From the NCBI RefSeq assembly GCF_001186125.1, contig NW_014040038.1, positions 10,646 to 40,496 on the forward strand: 29,851 bases of DNA, in the 5' to 3' direction. Every line of letters starts with the position of its first letter. The stretch's first letter is position 1. This stretch comes from Sphaeroforma arctica JP610. Taxonomy: Eukaryota > Opisthokonta > Ichthyosporea > Ichthyophonida. The position numbers were made by a program, and so were the translations under genes. Shown in pieces: positions 10,485 to 21,841 of this stretch. Under the pieces are notes generated by a model. That model saw only the letters and a program-made list of their open reading frames with translations. It ran no database searches and was not told the DNA's origin.

Positions 10485-10819
10485 ACGTCGTTCAAGCCCT
10501 TGGATGCCAAGACGGTGGACTGGCACGACAACGCGCATGAATGACGTCGCAGTCCATCTATCGGGCGGCATATCGGATGTCCAAGACACTTGAATCGCCG
10601 CCGACCCGCTGTTCATTTGGCATATCGGACCTGCAATATGGGAACGGATACTATGAATTGTACAAGATGGTATGAATATAGACAAGATAGTTATATAGGA
10701 CGACGATATGATACATGATGGATGAGCAACTATCGTAGTTGGGCCGTGTATCGTGACGCGGTGGACGTTGAATTTTGACATCATGTCAGATTTTGGCATA
10801 TGCATAGGCGTCAATATGA

Positions 10820-11040
10820 GATGTCTATAATGATATGTGGATGGTCAACGAAACGGCGCACACGATACGAGCAGGTATTTTATTTGATTTCGTCATGGTT
10901 GAGTTAGAGAGATTTAATTTGACGTGACGGGGATGTCCATAATGATATGTCGATGGTCAACGAAACGGCGCACAGGATATGAGTAGGTAGTTTATTTGAT
11001 TTCGTCGTGGTTGAATTAGAGAGATTTAATTGGACGTGAT
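10820..11040. repeat. 112-bp tandem repeat, two copies
   Basis: Units start at 10820 and 10932 with GATGTCTATAATGATATG and GATGTCCATAATGATATG. They share TGGTCAACGAAACGGCGCACA and TTTATTTGATTTCGTC, with roughly 10% differences. No coding is evident. They lie in the left flank of the virus-like island. Confidence 0.9.
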
Positions 11041-11558
11041 GTATGATTTGTTTCCAAATAAACACATAAGTCGTAATATATATTTTATTTATTTTTTCGT
11101 TGCCGACCTAAATGGTGACGAATGTGATTGTGTAAAAAAAAAATAGTGAAGTATGCCGTATATGGCATATAGTAGGTTGAGGGTACGTTGAATGGTTTTG
11201 TTTTTATGAGAGTTTGCGACATGTTGGTATTGTATTATACGGGATTAAATAGAAAACAGAAGAACATGACGTGGTCTGATATGTACTCGGGTGGAAGGGG
11301 CGTAATGGAGTATATAATTGGGCTGTGATGGTGTATTGACAATATGCGAGAAAAAAAATTGTTTATGATTAAGAATTGTGAGAAAAGGGGGGGACGGTGA
11401 TCATATTTACACTGTAAAGATAAAAGACATAAATATATATATTCAAGATGGACCTAAGAAAATCGTTAAAAGTATATTACTGTACGGCCAATGATTCGGT
11501 GTGGCGTGGGAATTTGCCATTGTGATCAGAAGAAAAAGGAAAGTTAAAAGAAAACTCC

Positions 11559-12170
11559 GTGGGTACTAAAAAGAATACAACGAGATTGATATCGACTACC
11601 CTTAAAAAGAAAACCACCGTGATGAACAGGACAAGTCCGGGTACCGGGAACTCTCGGTCCAAGTCGGTCTCCCCACCGAGACTTAGGGTTCCAATAAGTG
11701 AGCCTGAATCTGGTGGAAGTGGCCGTTTCAGTGCAACATCGAAGGGTAATGTGACTATTAGATCCGCACCTGAATTGAATACAAAGCCGACGTCCGAGAC
11801 GGCGGCGGAATTAGAAGAGATGTGTAAGAAGTCCGACATCCGGGTCATATCTGATGTACAGGGAAATAGAACCAAGGCCGCGACCGTTGGGTCTAGAATG
11901 GTGATGGGTAAGAAGGGTGTGCTTAGTTTTGGGCTCGTGGCGTACGACCCAAATGCTAAACCGAACCGGAAATGGCGCAATATGTGGACCGAGTTTGACC
12001 ATTTGAATGAGGACTCGTTCTGTTTCCCCGACGTGACGAAATTGCCCGAGTCTGGAACTCTGTTTCTCAAGGAGACGTCACGTTGCCGAAGGATAAGGGG
12101 AATACGACGAAGCTCTCGGGGAACTACAACCGGGGCTACCAGCGCATCTTGTACTTTTGGATGTTGGTAG
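11559..12170 (+). pseudogene. Unidentified coding remnant in virus-like island
   Basis: An open stretch of 203 codons whose first ATG is at 11622. The N-terminal half is serine/threonine/arginine-rich and probably disordered. A more ordered block follows (residues GVLSFGLVAYDPNAKPNRKW, then MWTEFDHLNEDSFCFPDV). A longer frame exists on the opposite strand (11477-12292), but its composition (long hydrophobic runs that mirror basic codons) looks like a shadow. I do not recognise the family. Its place in the island with the virus-like polymerase suggests a viral origin. It looks broken in its last part. Confidence 0.45.
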
Positions 12171-12365
12171 GAAATCCAAGGTTTAGTCCTAGCTAGATAT
12201 TGGCTAAACTTAACAAGGCCGCAGAGTAGAGGTTTTAGGGTTTTAGGGTTGTAAACAACACTAACCTGTTTCGTATATCCTGGGACGTCCAAGATGGACT
12301 CAAGCCGGCTGCCGCCATATGATTTTTCATCGGCTTGACATGCATCAGATGCTTCCTGTTAATGG

Positions 12366-13050
12366 TCACCAGAATGATGAAAAATTGGTCCGATCCGCCA
12401 GATGTGCCATACTGTTACAGTTAAGGCCATCACGGTCCTCCGCCGTGGTGCAATTATTCCGCAACTTCAGGTACTTTACCCTTTCGCGCTGGATCAGGGT
12501 CACCCGACTGTTGATCATTGCATCCCCACACTTGCCGGGTCGGGCACCGTCATGTTTAAGGATGAGGTCCGATATCAAGCAGGCAGTGATTATGAGCGAA
12601 TCATACACACATGTCGCATCCTTGCTCTCGCCAAATCGGCTCAGAGCCGTTCCCAGACCACCGTTATCGGTATCCGAGTCCATGTGATTGCATGGAAAGT
12701 CAAACTCGGTCCCCGATGTAAGCGTGATACGGGTCACGATACTCTAGGAGTTGTCTGGGATATTCTCCCCGGGTGATCCAGGTGTATGGTCTGGCAACGC
12801 CCAATGTGCGCTGAGGTCGAAGAACATGCGCGCAACAAAGTCATCTTAATTAGTGGTGTTGACTATGCGGGGTCCCTAGACCGTCAACGCGCCTCCTTTC
12901 GATTTCCACAATAGTGTGTTCCCCCATAAGTTGGTGACCGATTGCAAAGTCATCGTAACGCATACGATGATACAAAGTATTTGCTCGCGTACCTTCGTTT
13001 ACGTTGAAGTCCGCCGAGTTGAGATCAACTATATAATTTAGTCGCGGCAT
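12366..13050 (-). pseudogene. Unidentified coding remnant (minus strand) in virus-like island
   Basis: A reading starts with MPRLNYIVDLNSADFNVNEG (first ATG at 13048-13050). Further protein-like stretches occur towards 12366, including RARMFFDLSAHW-like and VYDSLIITACLISDLILKH segments. The order and uniform composition suggest one former protein of about 220 residues, broken in a few places. I cannot name the family. It lies downstream of and on the same strand as the polymerase remnant, so it may be a neighbouring viral gene. Confidence 0.45.
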
Positions 13051-13295
13051 CTTGGACGGTTGGTTTTGGTTTCGATTTTGATTTGTTTGTTTTTGTAACT
13101 AGTCTATGTGTTCACTTCGTAATCAGTGAAGATATGATATATAAGATCCCGAACGATTTGGATTATATATTGATATAATTGAATTTGAAAGAAAATCAAT
13201 TATTCAATTTAATTGTGTCCGTTCTGATCTGATAAAAAACCCATTTGTTTTGAAATTCGGTTTTTACTATTCACATGTCCCTAAAACAATTCCCG

Positions 13296-13315
13296 NNNNN
13301 NNNNNNNNNNNNNNN
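13296..13315. other. Assembly gap (20 N)
   Basis: Twenty N in a row, probably a placeholder of unknown true size. Distances across it and the relation between the remnants on either side should not be trusted. Confidence 0.98.
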
Positions 13316-13990
13316 CTATAATATGCAGACCCGTATACGTTGCAAAGACCTGTACGTTGTCCTTGGTCGTCTCCTTGACCATCTCGTACTGGCCAATGCC
13401 ATTGAACGCCGTCAAGGATTCCTCAGCTCGGTGCCCCGGCGGCATTAACGTGATGATTTCCATGCTGTACATCGGCTTGACCAAATTGGCTCTCTTACGG
13501 GGTGTATGTTGAGCGGTACTTGTCGGAACATGGGTATGAGTGCCAGCCGAGGCGGACGATTGGCGGCGGCTCAGTACGCGTATACATGCCGTGGTCATAA
13601 ATTGCCACTGCAGCATGTAGTACATACTACCCAGGTCCCCAAGTTTAGAACTCGGCGCTTATGAGTCTTCGTCTTGAGCTGATACATATATATCTGGATG
13701 TACATATTCAAGTCGTCGAACCCTCTGGGCAAGTTGCCGTTAGGTGGGACAATGAGCTTGCCACATGCGATTACGGTGTAGTCGCCATTACGGGGCGTTG
13801 GGCAACTCGTTCCAGTAATTGACACACTAGCATAGTATCGCTTCTCGGCTAGGGAGTGCTTGATACTTGAGTTAGCCGGCAAATTATTCTCGTCAACGGG
13901 AAATCGGTGTGACCAGCTGTAATCCAACTTGTTGAGCGCAGTAAAGTTACCATGGGCTCGGAGCGGTCCAAGTCATCGGGTGCCACGGCA
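13316..13990 (-). pseudogene. Unidentified coding remnant (minus strand) next to polymerase
   Basis: Minus-strand readings contain LDYSWSHRFPVDENNLPANS, KRYYASVSITGTSCPTPRNG, and nearer the gap MEIITLMPPGHRAEESLTAF. They have the mixed composition of a real protein of at least 200 residues. They follow the polymerase remnant closely on the same strand, so they may be its extreme C-terminus or a separate viral gene. It is broken in a few places and runs into the N gap. No family is recognised. Confidence 0.45.
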
Positions 13991-15862
13991 TGTATCAGGC
14001 CACGACACTTATGACTATAGGGGTTGTATCTGGTCGCTTAATACGGCCTTTGGTCCAGAAGTTCTTAGAGATGAGCTCATTGCGCCATGTGGAACGTCTC
14101 AGATCGGCTATGTCCTTCATCCACCCGTGGCACAGACAGTACATAGGCCTCATATCGACGTACCTTTTCCATGTCCCAACCAAGTTGGGGTATGTCTTGG
14201 AGTCAGTTAGGGTCCGATATGAATCGCGGCACGTATCTAGTAGCATCTTGGCGCTTGGTGTATTGGGGATCGGCTTCCCCCGTTTGTACCTGTTCATCAT
14301 GCTATCAAACTGCGACATATCGGTCCACACTTCCGTGACATCTAGGCCTTCCATTGGCGGTGGCCGCGGTATAAGAGACATGATAGACTCGGTCATGAGG
14401 TCCAACACAATGACCAGACGTGCCAGATATAACATGACGGATCGGTTTATACCGAACAGGTCCCAGATATTCGCGGTCGCCTTGATGAGCCAGTTGGCGT
14501 AATAACGGACGTCCAAAACATCCTTCTCATGGTCCACATTCTCAAATAGACTGATCGTCGACCTTGTGTTGTTCTTTGGGCCCGTAGTAATGTGTACTGT
14601 CCGGAGACGGTCGAATTCCGTAATGGTCGTATCGGGGTCCCTGGAGCGCAGTATAGTCAACTCCTGCACCATACGATCCAAGTGCTTGGCCATAATAGTA
14701 CTTGTGATGGATCGATTAATGGCCTTAAACTTGGCCACGTTGAAGCGCAGGAATACGAACCTGTCACCCTCGTTCCCACCACTACCACCACCACCATTAC
14801 CAACGGTCTCATGATCTGAATCGTCAGTACCATCGTGGACGCCTAGTTGGGTCAAGTTGTTCCCATCTACATAGTCCAGATTCAATCGTCCAGCCACAAT
14901 GCCCCGTATCTGCATATCGGACACCGATACAGGGTCGCCACAGGTCAGCTTAAACTCTTGGAGTGCCTTCTTTTGGAACGCCACCTTATCGTACACGCTC
15001 TGAATACGGCGTTCTGGACAAAACTGCTGGGCGTGACGCGTTGGCCATATATACCAGACCCTTGACCAGCTTGGATATACACGTCTCGTATATGACATGG
15101 AACTTTTGCTCACGGGTAGTGGGGTTTAGAATATACTCTAAGATAGACACACTGGATGGAGTCCGATCACACCAAGTTGAGACTCTTGATATCAAACTCC
15201 TTTTTGGTACTCTGCTTACCAATATACCGTTTGCGGGATATCATAAGGAACCTGTCATATAGCCTGTTTTCATATTTTAGGCAGATATGTGGCCGGTCCA
15301 ATTGTTTCGTAATGTATTTGGCCAATTCCCTGGCCTGGTCTTCGATCAAAGTTCGATTGATCCCGGATTGGGAACAAAATACAAAGATCGAATCCGTATC
15401 GCCGAAATGACCTCAAAGTCATACTCTGAATCTTTAGTCAATTGGACTATGGTATCAACCAGATTACGGCCCTTGGCGGTGATGGCAGCGCCCACATACG
15501 GGAAAGCTATACGATTCCAGCCCCTGGCCCGATTGAACAGTTGCCCATATATCTCATTAGCGCATACCTTGTAGGCCAACTGCTGTGCAATATACATGAC
15601 CTTCATGGTCTTCACCTTGGGGTTGCCGATCATATGTTCTTCAATCCGGCGGTCGTTCAGGTCTGCATACTTTGCCCGTGCGACCTTGCGCCGTTCAAGA
15701 AAACGGGTCATCATGTGCAGAATGTCACCCTGTAGCTTCTGATCAAATCCCTCTATAAGGTCGCCCTGGGTCACGAACCATTCTATATCGAGATTATTCA
15801 TGTTCATGTCTGCGCCAGTATTATTGGCACCACCGGTTGGAAGTGATTCTGGTTGCTGAGAA

Positions 15863-15990
15863 GTTGTCGTTGTCGTTGTCGTTGTCGTTGTCACTGACCC
15901 AGATGTAGACGTAGATGTTCACTGACCCAGATGTAGACGTAGATGTAAGCGTAGATGTAGATGTAGATGTAGATGTAGATGTAGATGTAT
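15863..15990. repeat. Hexanucleotide repeats (GTTGTC)n and (GATGTA)n
   Basis: (GTTGTC)5 at about 15863-15892 is followed by a 28-bp direct repeat (15891-15918 and 15919-15946, beginning TCACTGACCCAGATGTAGAC). (GATGTA)n then runs at about 15950-15990. On the minus strand they read as Thr-Ser and Asp-Asn or poly-Thr runs. A second (GATGTA)n tract lies at 16838-16870. Confidence 0.95.
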
Positions 15991-16159
15991 CGACATAGTT
16001 GTAATGTTTGCTGGGGCACATGTTGTAACCCATAATGATGGACGGATACATACTGGCAAAGTCCTCATATATCCCGACCTTTGGTTCCAATACTTTGCCA
16101 CCCTTGATACCTTTGCCGTTGTACTTGGGCACCATCTCGGTCGGGTCATGGGAAAATGC
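15955..16159 (-). repeat. Motif-A segment, copy 2
   Basis: This minus-strand segment carries DFASMYPSIIMGYNMCPS followed by a hexanucleotide repeat. It matches 16838-17054 almost throughout. The preceding shared residues read HDPTEMVPKYNGKGIKGG. It lies directly before the motif B part, which is the usual place for motif A. Confidence 0.9.
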
Positions 16160-16837
16160 AATGCCCGGTTCCATACATGTGTAGGCAATTCAGTCGTGTA
16201 CGGACGAATTCATCCCACACCCAAATTGGCGCGAGAATGAACTCTTGTAGGCAGCCGCGCGCATGTAGAACTTCGTTATGTAATGCTGGTCTGTAGCAAT
16301 TCGGACCACCAACTGGCGTCTTGCATACAGTACTCGGTCGTTTTCCAATACAAGTCAGGATCCGTGGCCTTCAAAAAGTTGGCACGGTACGTCTCCGAAT
16401 ATGTCATATCAAACTTACCCCCAAGATTCAGGTGCTTGGCCGTGTTCAGCTTGTCGTCGGGCAAGTTAGTCAAACGCTCGGTGTCCAACTTGTACACGTC
16501 GAAATGGCCCACTGATCGAAGACGGATCTCCCCAAACTCATTATCGTAGTACCAGTTACGACTATAGTACTTCTTCAACAGGTCCTCCTTGTCATTCAGG
16601 GCCCGGGACATCCATACCCAATCAAAGTTCTGCGAATTATATCCCAGACGTACACGTGTCTCGCACTGGTTAAGGCTATTAAGGTATCCCACAACCATAT
16701 CGGCCTCTGAATCATAGTCAAAGTACTTTACCCTCAACTTGGAGCTCTGAACGTCAAAGTCGAAATCGGGGTCCGTACACATCGAGTCAACCACTAGTAC
16801 CTCATCTTCGTCTTCGTCTTCTTGTCCATCTTTTTTG

Positions 16838-17054
16838 TAGATGTAGATGTAGATGTAGATGTAGATGTATCGACATAGTTGAAATGGTTGCTGGGGCACA
16901 TGTTGTAACCCATAATGATGGACGGATACATACTGGCAAAGTCCAGGGTCATAACGTTCTCATATATCCCGACCTTTGGTTCCAATACTTTGCCACCCTT
17001 GATACCTTTGCCGTTGTACTTGGGCACCATCTCGGTCGGGTCATGGGAAAATGC
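16838..17054 (-). repeat. Motif-A segment, copy 1
   Basis: A near-identical partner of 15955-16159, placed on the far side of the exonuclease part. It too ends in the (GATGTA)n hexanucleotide repeat. In ordinary family B polymerases the exonuclease comes before the single motif A, so this copy is out of the usual order. It may be a segmental duplication, a second polymerase relic, or an assembly artefact at the repeat. Confidence 0.88.
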
Positions 17055-17312
17055 CGAATAATCTCTGTAGCTTCCTGTATACACGTGCGCTAGCATCTCC
17101 CAAGTGACCATCCCGGCCAGGAATCCATTCAATACGTTGTTTGACCTTGTCGAACGTTGAAATCGAGTGTCAAGCCTAGTAGATTTCGTCTTAACTTCAT
17201 CCGGTGTTAGCTCAGTGGATAACACTGTCACCTCCTTAGCACATATCGCAGGCAATAGTCGATGAACTCCTAGCAGTCGTTTCAACAATACACTACAGGA
17301 TTTCTTGCCCAC

Positions 17313-18270
17313 CTCAGGTACCAGTTTAGTAGTAGGTCCATTCGTCGTGGTTAAAAAAAAGTATCTAATTTGAGTTCAGTTAACAGCGTAATAATGTAAT
17401 AAATACAGTCGCTCGGTCATTCAAAAATGTAGTCAACTCTGAGTATAGCTTAGCAAAAAGTGTCAAATCTGAATAAGTGAATTCAGTCAGAAGTGCCGTT
17501 ATTTAACGGCGCACCTGCTGTATTTATTAATCACGTTCCTGATCTTCTTCAGCCGCGGATAAAAAATAATAATATCCGTACCTATATTTTCGGTCTCGTA
17601 GTTACTAGGTTATGTTGTCATCAAGTAAGTCATCGTTTTCTCTCTTTTAATTTCCATAATGTTCTATCCGATCCAGTCCTTTAGTCCGGTACTAAAATAA
17701 GAGGAAATACTCTAAATGTACAGGGCCTATATGGTAAAGTCACTAAATGTACATACCGATTTACGTGTACATTTTCTAATTGCTCAATTAAATTCGCTTA
17801 GTGTGATATTCAATTCCTTTCTCAAACTTATGGTCCTTCCGTGACAATGGCAATCATCATGTTGCCCTTGCAGGTTCATCAGCGCTTCTGGCAAATATAT
17901 ACCGTAAAATATGGGGCGCCTTGGGCTTCGCAGCAATACAACATTGCTACCGTTTTAAACCAACTCGTTGCTTTTGCCGCTATATTTACGATAGTATACC
18001 CCTTTCCTTCAATCGTATTTTCAGTTATTTTGCGAGCATTACCGATCACTCTTTAACATTGTATACCATTCATGGTGAAAGTCTATTGGTATATACCGAC
18101 TTCGACTGGGTTCGTTGTCTTCACTCGCGTTAATGCCTATATACTGCAAGTTGGAGCTCTGAATTGGCTGAATACATCGCCACATCAGAGACATCCTGTA
18201 ACATTGCATGGTTGCTAATTATCACGTGGACACTTACTCAGATAATGTAGCTCAATTTTCATTCGGTGAC
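17313..18270. other. No gene seen
   Basis: About 950 bases, AT-rich, with only short random frames. It lies between the polymerase remnant and the solo LTR. The right boundary of the virus-like island probably falls near 17340, where coding-like sequence ends and an A run begins. I see no repeats or regulatory sites that I could defend. Confidence 0.5.
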
Positions 18271-18578
18271 TGTTTTAGTGTTTGAGAGTGACTGATAAGA
18301 TACGACTAAAGGAAACAATAGACCTCTTCTCAAGTTTAGCTAAGCAAAAGTCTTGGCTGTCGGAGTCGTATTGAGTTGTTTCTTTGCTAGACTCAGATTC
18401 TACTTGAGTGCTTCTCCCACACGCGGGATCCCAGTATCCTTTATAGGTATTGTCGCTGTTTTTCTGATGACTCTAATATCAGTAATACTGGATCCGGACC
18501 CAAAATTCAGTGTTTGGTAGTCCTGTGGTTTTGAAATCTGGAACGGCTTTTCTGATATTCTAGTGCCTCGATGGTACA
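18271..18578 (-). repeat. Solo LTR, chromovirus family, old
   Basis: Read on the minus strand it starts TGTACCATCGAGGCACTAG (compare TGTAGCATCTAGGGACCAG of the inner LTR) and ends CTAAAACA. It shares GATATTAGAGTCATCAGAA, TCCCGCGTGTG, CTGAGTCTAG and CTTGAGAAGAGGTCTATTGT with the LTRs at 597-923 and 9056-9379. No internal element part and no clear target duplication flank it. Its divergence from the inner LTRs is well above the 6% between them, so it is an older insertion reduced to one LTR. Confidence 0.85.
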
Positions 18579-19545
18579 GCTCCAACTTTGCACGTCTGAG
18601 CTTGTGAAGTGGTGGAAAATGACATCTCATGGTACCAATATTTTTTGAACTTGATGCTTTAATACAGGGAAAATACTGTTCTCTAGGCGATTAAGATGGA
18701 AACCTGCCACCATTATTTATTGTTATAAACTATTTACCTTGCTATTAACCTAAGTTAAGACCCGACTGTACAACTCGCAACCCATAGCATGCTACAAGGC
18801 AAGGGATGTATTTCTTTTCGTATTAGTGAAACTGATTTAATTTTCCGCCTCATGTGATTCCTGTCGTTCGCTGTTCGTTCTTCAGTGCTCATTTATGCTT
18901 GCTTCTTCAGTCTGGTCTACCTTCGCTCGCGCGTTGTCGGAAAAGTGTAAAACCATCAGCGCCTGCTATGTCTGCTTCATGTGTCCTATTGCGCTCTCTA
19001 TCTGTCTATAGCAGTAAGTACTCCTGGGTGGGATCCATCGCCTCGGTTGGATGGCCGATGGTTTAAAGAATTGTGATTCTTCAGTTGGTGGTATTTGACT
19101 ATTGGGAACGAATTCTTCTAAGGCGTTGGCCATTTATGAGTCCGATTAGTTCTGGGCTTTAGTCTCATCAAGGTTACAGACAAGATACCCGTTGCCCTTT
19201 TTGCTTCCTATTTTGTATGGACCGCCATATGGTGCTGTCAATATACTTATTTCACCTTGATAGCGAGCCAATACAATATCCCCTTCATGGATGTTTACAC
19301 ACTACTTTTGGTATGTGCGGTTGTATACAGCGCACAGCTTTTTTTAGTATTGGGGGATTAGGGTTTGTCTGATAGACTCCTCTTGATTTTCCAATCATTT
19401 TTCCCATGGCACTGTTGTGCCCGGTGCGTTTACTGGTGTAATATAACCCGTTAATTGATTTCGTCTGCATCCAATGTACACATTTGATCGAGGTGTTTAA
19501 TGTCATTTTGATGCACGTAGAGTGTGGCCCGTTTGTATGAATGAA
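18579..19545. other. No gene seen
   Basis: About 970 bases with only short overlapping frames and no recognised protein, repeat or RNA. The sequence is less A-rich than the retroelement leader. It could hold decayed mobile DNA that I cannot place. Confidence 0.45.
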
Positions 19546-19760
19546 AATCGTGAGCACCAATTACCGGGATTCTGGGGATCATACCACAAAACAACTCTTA
19601 TCCACTTGCATCACAAACAGCAAGCCTAAAATCTCAACTAGCGCCTACTTCAGAAATCGTGAGCACCAATTACCGGAATTTTGGGGATCATACCACAAAC
19701 AACTCTAGCCATTTGCATCACGAACAGCAAGCCTAAAATCTCAACTAGCGCCTACTTCAG
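19546..19760. repeat. 109-bp tandem duplication, two copies
   Basis: Units start at 19546 and 19655 with AATCGTGAGCACCAATTACC and both end in CTAGCGCCTACTTCAG. Identity is about 93%. The second copy runs directly into the retroelement remnant, so the repeat may belong to its leader or terminal region. Confidence 0.92.
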
Positions 19761-19762
19761 TA

Positions 19763-21560
19763 ATTGTAAATCAAGATCCAATCAAGCCACCTCTGGGGCG
19801 AATTTCAAATCTAAAAATTGTCGTTGCACTACAAGACAACGTGAGACCTGCCGAAGAAAGAATATCCACAAGGATAGTTCCAAACTCAGGCTTTATAGAG
19901 GATATTTCTTTCTCAAAGGGACCAACCAAAGACTCGTGTACTGCCAACAGCTATTACAACGAAGAGAAGGACACCGTACACGATAAATTTTTACGCATCG
20001 ACGGTTGGTACAACTTTGCCATATACCAACTAAAGCAAATCCAACAGAACGTGCACACAGGCGAACTTTAACGGGCAGCGCTCATTGATCTTATCGTTGA
20101 TCTACTACGCGACTTCAAATTTACGTTAGACCTCAAGAAATTACGCGGTAGTAAGGGTGAAAACTTTGCCGCCCTACTAAAACATCCGACATACAAATTT
20201 AATCAATTCGACCCATTGCTACAGAAACTGTACGACAATTAAGTGAACAAGCAACATGAACTAGCTATAGTTCATTCATACAAAAACAGAAAGCAAACAA
20301 CGACAAGGCCGCCCGTGAAAAGGAAGGGGAGGACAAATCTGCGAAGCTTTAAGTTGGATAACATATTAAAGACTTCGCACTCATTCGGTCAGCCCCAACA
20401 TACAATGCGCCACAAAATGAGGGGTGTGGAAAGTTTTAGTTCAGTGTCTAAATCACATGGTAGTAATCATAGACCTGAAGAACAGGGTTTGAGCGACGGC
20501 GAAAATAGTTCAGATGACGACCTCGATCTGTTCCGTCATTTCCACAATTAAAGGAAAATTCCTCTCAAACTGTGGCGCTCTTACCTGGGAGTACTACAAT
20601 GGGCTGCGTTTGCAGTACACAACATCCGACCCTTCTTGGCGAAGATACAGCAGGGTGTGCAGCTGACACATCCGAAAGTCAGACTGTCGGTTCTTTATTC
20701 AAGAAAGTGAGGAAGCTAAACACATCACTGACAAATTTCGACGTCGTGCGATCTGACTTCAGGAGCCGAGCGCAGGACTGACTGGGGACGCATCGAAGAT
20801 AGATCTTGGTGCGACCCTATACACTCAAGGCCAGACCTATACGTTCGCTGGCCAATGGGACCAGAGCTAGGCGAAGTGGCCGATCGCTGTCCTGGAATTA
20901 CGAACACTAGTTCTGTTAATGACAGATTCCTCGACAGCCATGCATGGCCCCCGGAAGCGACGGAGTCCTTCCAAATTGATGAACTCTCAATTACGAAACC
21001 TTGCACTGATCTGCCATACCAAGGAGACCAATTGGCTCACAGCGCTAGCATACCCGCCAAAGAAGCAGAATGTAACAGCGAATTAACTTAGTCGAAGGAA
21101 AAATCTCCTTCGGGTTTCTTGGACTATCAGGTCGCCGGAAATCCTGACCGCCCGAAGTCCTCGTGGGTCAAGTGATAAAGAAACAGGGCAGGAAGGAAGC
21201 CGAGGGAGTATTCAATCTTGCCCTTTTGGACAGCAGCAATCTGGTGGGGGAGCCTGATGGCCCATGCAAAAAAAGACTCGTATACCGAGCTGTCAACTGT
21301 GACAAACTTCCAATAAAGATTCGAAGCTAAACGCATCACCAACTGATGGGGCCCAAGTGGAATGTGTCAGATGAAGTAGGGGTCACAAACCTCTACGCGA
21401 TATACCGGTCGCCCATAGACAAATAGTATTGAAGCCTCCGAAGACCCTCAATCGGTTGAGATATTATTTGAACGGTTATAGCAAGGCCTGAGTGCTAGAC
21501 CAAACTCTAATGAACATGTGGAGAATAGTTCGAAGTTTTCGGATGACCGCGCACCACTTC
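19763..21560 (+). mobile_element. Decayed retroelement, gag-like then RNase H-like, possibly DIRS/Ngaro type
   Basis: The first 800 bases read as a helical, charged protein in one frame, with blocks such as DKFLRIDGWYNFAIYQLKQI, LIDLIVDLLRDFKFTLDLKK and FDPLLQKLYDN. A basic linker (RPPVKRKGRTN) and an acidic tail follow. The spacing resembles the helical gag of DIRS/Ngaro tyrosine-recombinase retroelements. Near 20780 a frame reads TGDASKIDLGATLYTQG then FAGQW, like an RNase H start. I find no clear RT catalytic block, integrase or recombinase. It is broken many times, probably ten or more, and old. The family assignment is tentative, and a Ty3-type origin is possible. Confidence 0.42.
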
Positions 21561-21841
21561 GTCTCAACCTTTAACACAGCTTTTAAATATATAGTATACA
21601 TCAACAGTATCATAATAAGGGATAATAACATATATTTCAATTTATAATTTTTTTTGTCTTCATAACAGACTTCGTATTCGTTGGAGAGGTTCTGGGTAAA
21701 TTGAAGGGAAGTTAAGATGATTAAACTGCCGCGAGAAGCTCGGGGCGAGTGATGTAACGATGGAAGACATACGGTGCGTTAGTTCACGGCGATGTATACG
21801 GAATACCTCAACCATTGGGTGAGAACTAAAACCTGTGTGCC

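Larger units (their letters stand above)
10155..11558. other. Left flank of virus-like island, no identified gene
   Basis: About 1.4 kb begins with a run of cytosines and has several G runs and many CGATATG/CATATGG words. It holds a hairpin (10430-10484) and a 112-bp tandem repeat (10820-11040). Open frames on both strands at 10387-10814 overlap each other and read as low-complexity sequence, and I recognise no protein. The base pattern differs from the A-rich retroelement on its left, which suggests a different origin. Confidence 0.5.
13995..17312 (-). pseudogene. Family B DNA polymerase remnant, large-DNA-virus-like
   Basis: Recognisable parts on the minus strand are the 3'-5' exonuclease (16276-16800: Exo I near DPDFDFDVQ, Exo II GYNSQNFDW, Exo III YCMQD), palm motif A DFASMYPSIIM, motif B QLAYKVCANEIYG (about 15560), motif C FGDTDSIFV (about 15381-15408), the RKRYIGK block (about 15230), and a thumb with RYYANWLIKATANIWDLFGI (about 14470). 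These define a DNA-templated family B polymerase of the delta/large-virus class, not the protein-primed type. The span, near 1100 codons, suits nucleocytoplasmic large DNA virus enzymes. It is broken, with perhaps five or more breaks. A cellular delta/zeta relic is less likely because no C-terminal cysteine motifs are seen and the neighbours are not host genes. Confidence 0.85.

Noticed and set aside
10387-10814. Overlapping open frames on both strands
   Set aside because: They cover the hairpin and low-complexity sequence, and neither shows recognisable domains.
12228-12252. Telomere-like TTTTAGGGTTTTAGGGTT
   Set aside because: Only about two units, with no extended array and no chromosome-end features; most likely chance.
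11477-12292. 271-codon minus-strand frame opposite the 203-codon plus frame
   Set aside because: Its hydrophobic runs mirror lysine/threonine-rich plus-strand codons, which is typical of a shadow frame; the plus strand has the more natural protein composition.
17202-17275. tRNA-like sequence: TTAGCTCAGTGGATA resembles a polymerase III A box
   Set aside because: No matching D-stem or acceptor stem forms and the B box is poor. The bases read well as part of the polymerase remnant on the other strand.
13995-17312. Host DNA polymerase delta or zeta gene
   Set aside because: It is broken, lacks the C-terminal cysteine motifs, shows no convincing splice sites, and is surrounded by non-host remnants. 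Not fully excluded.
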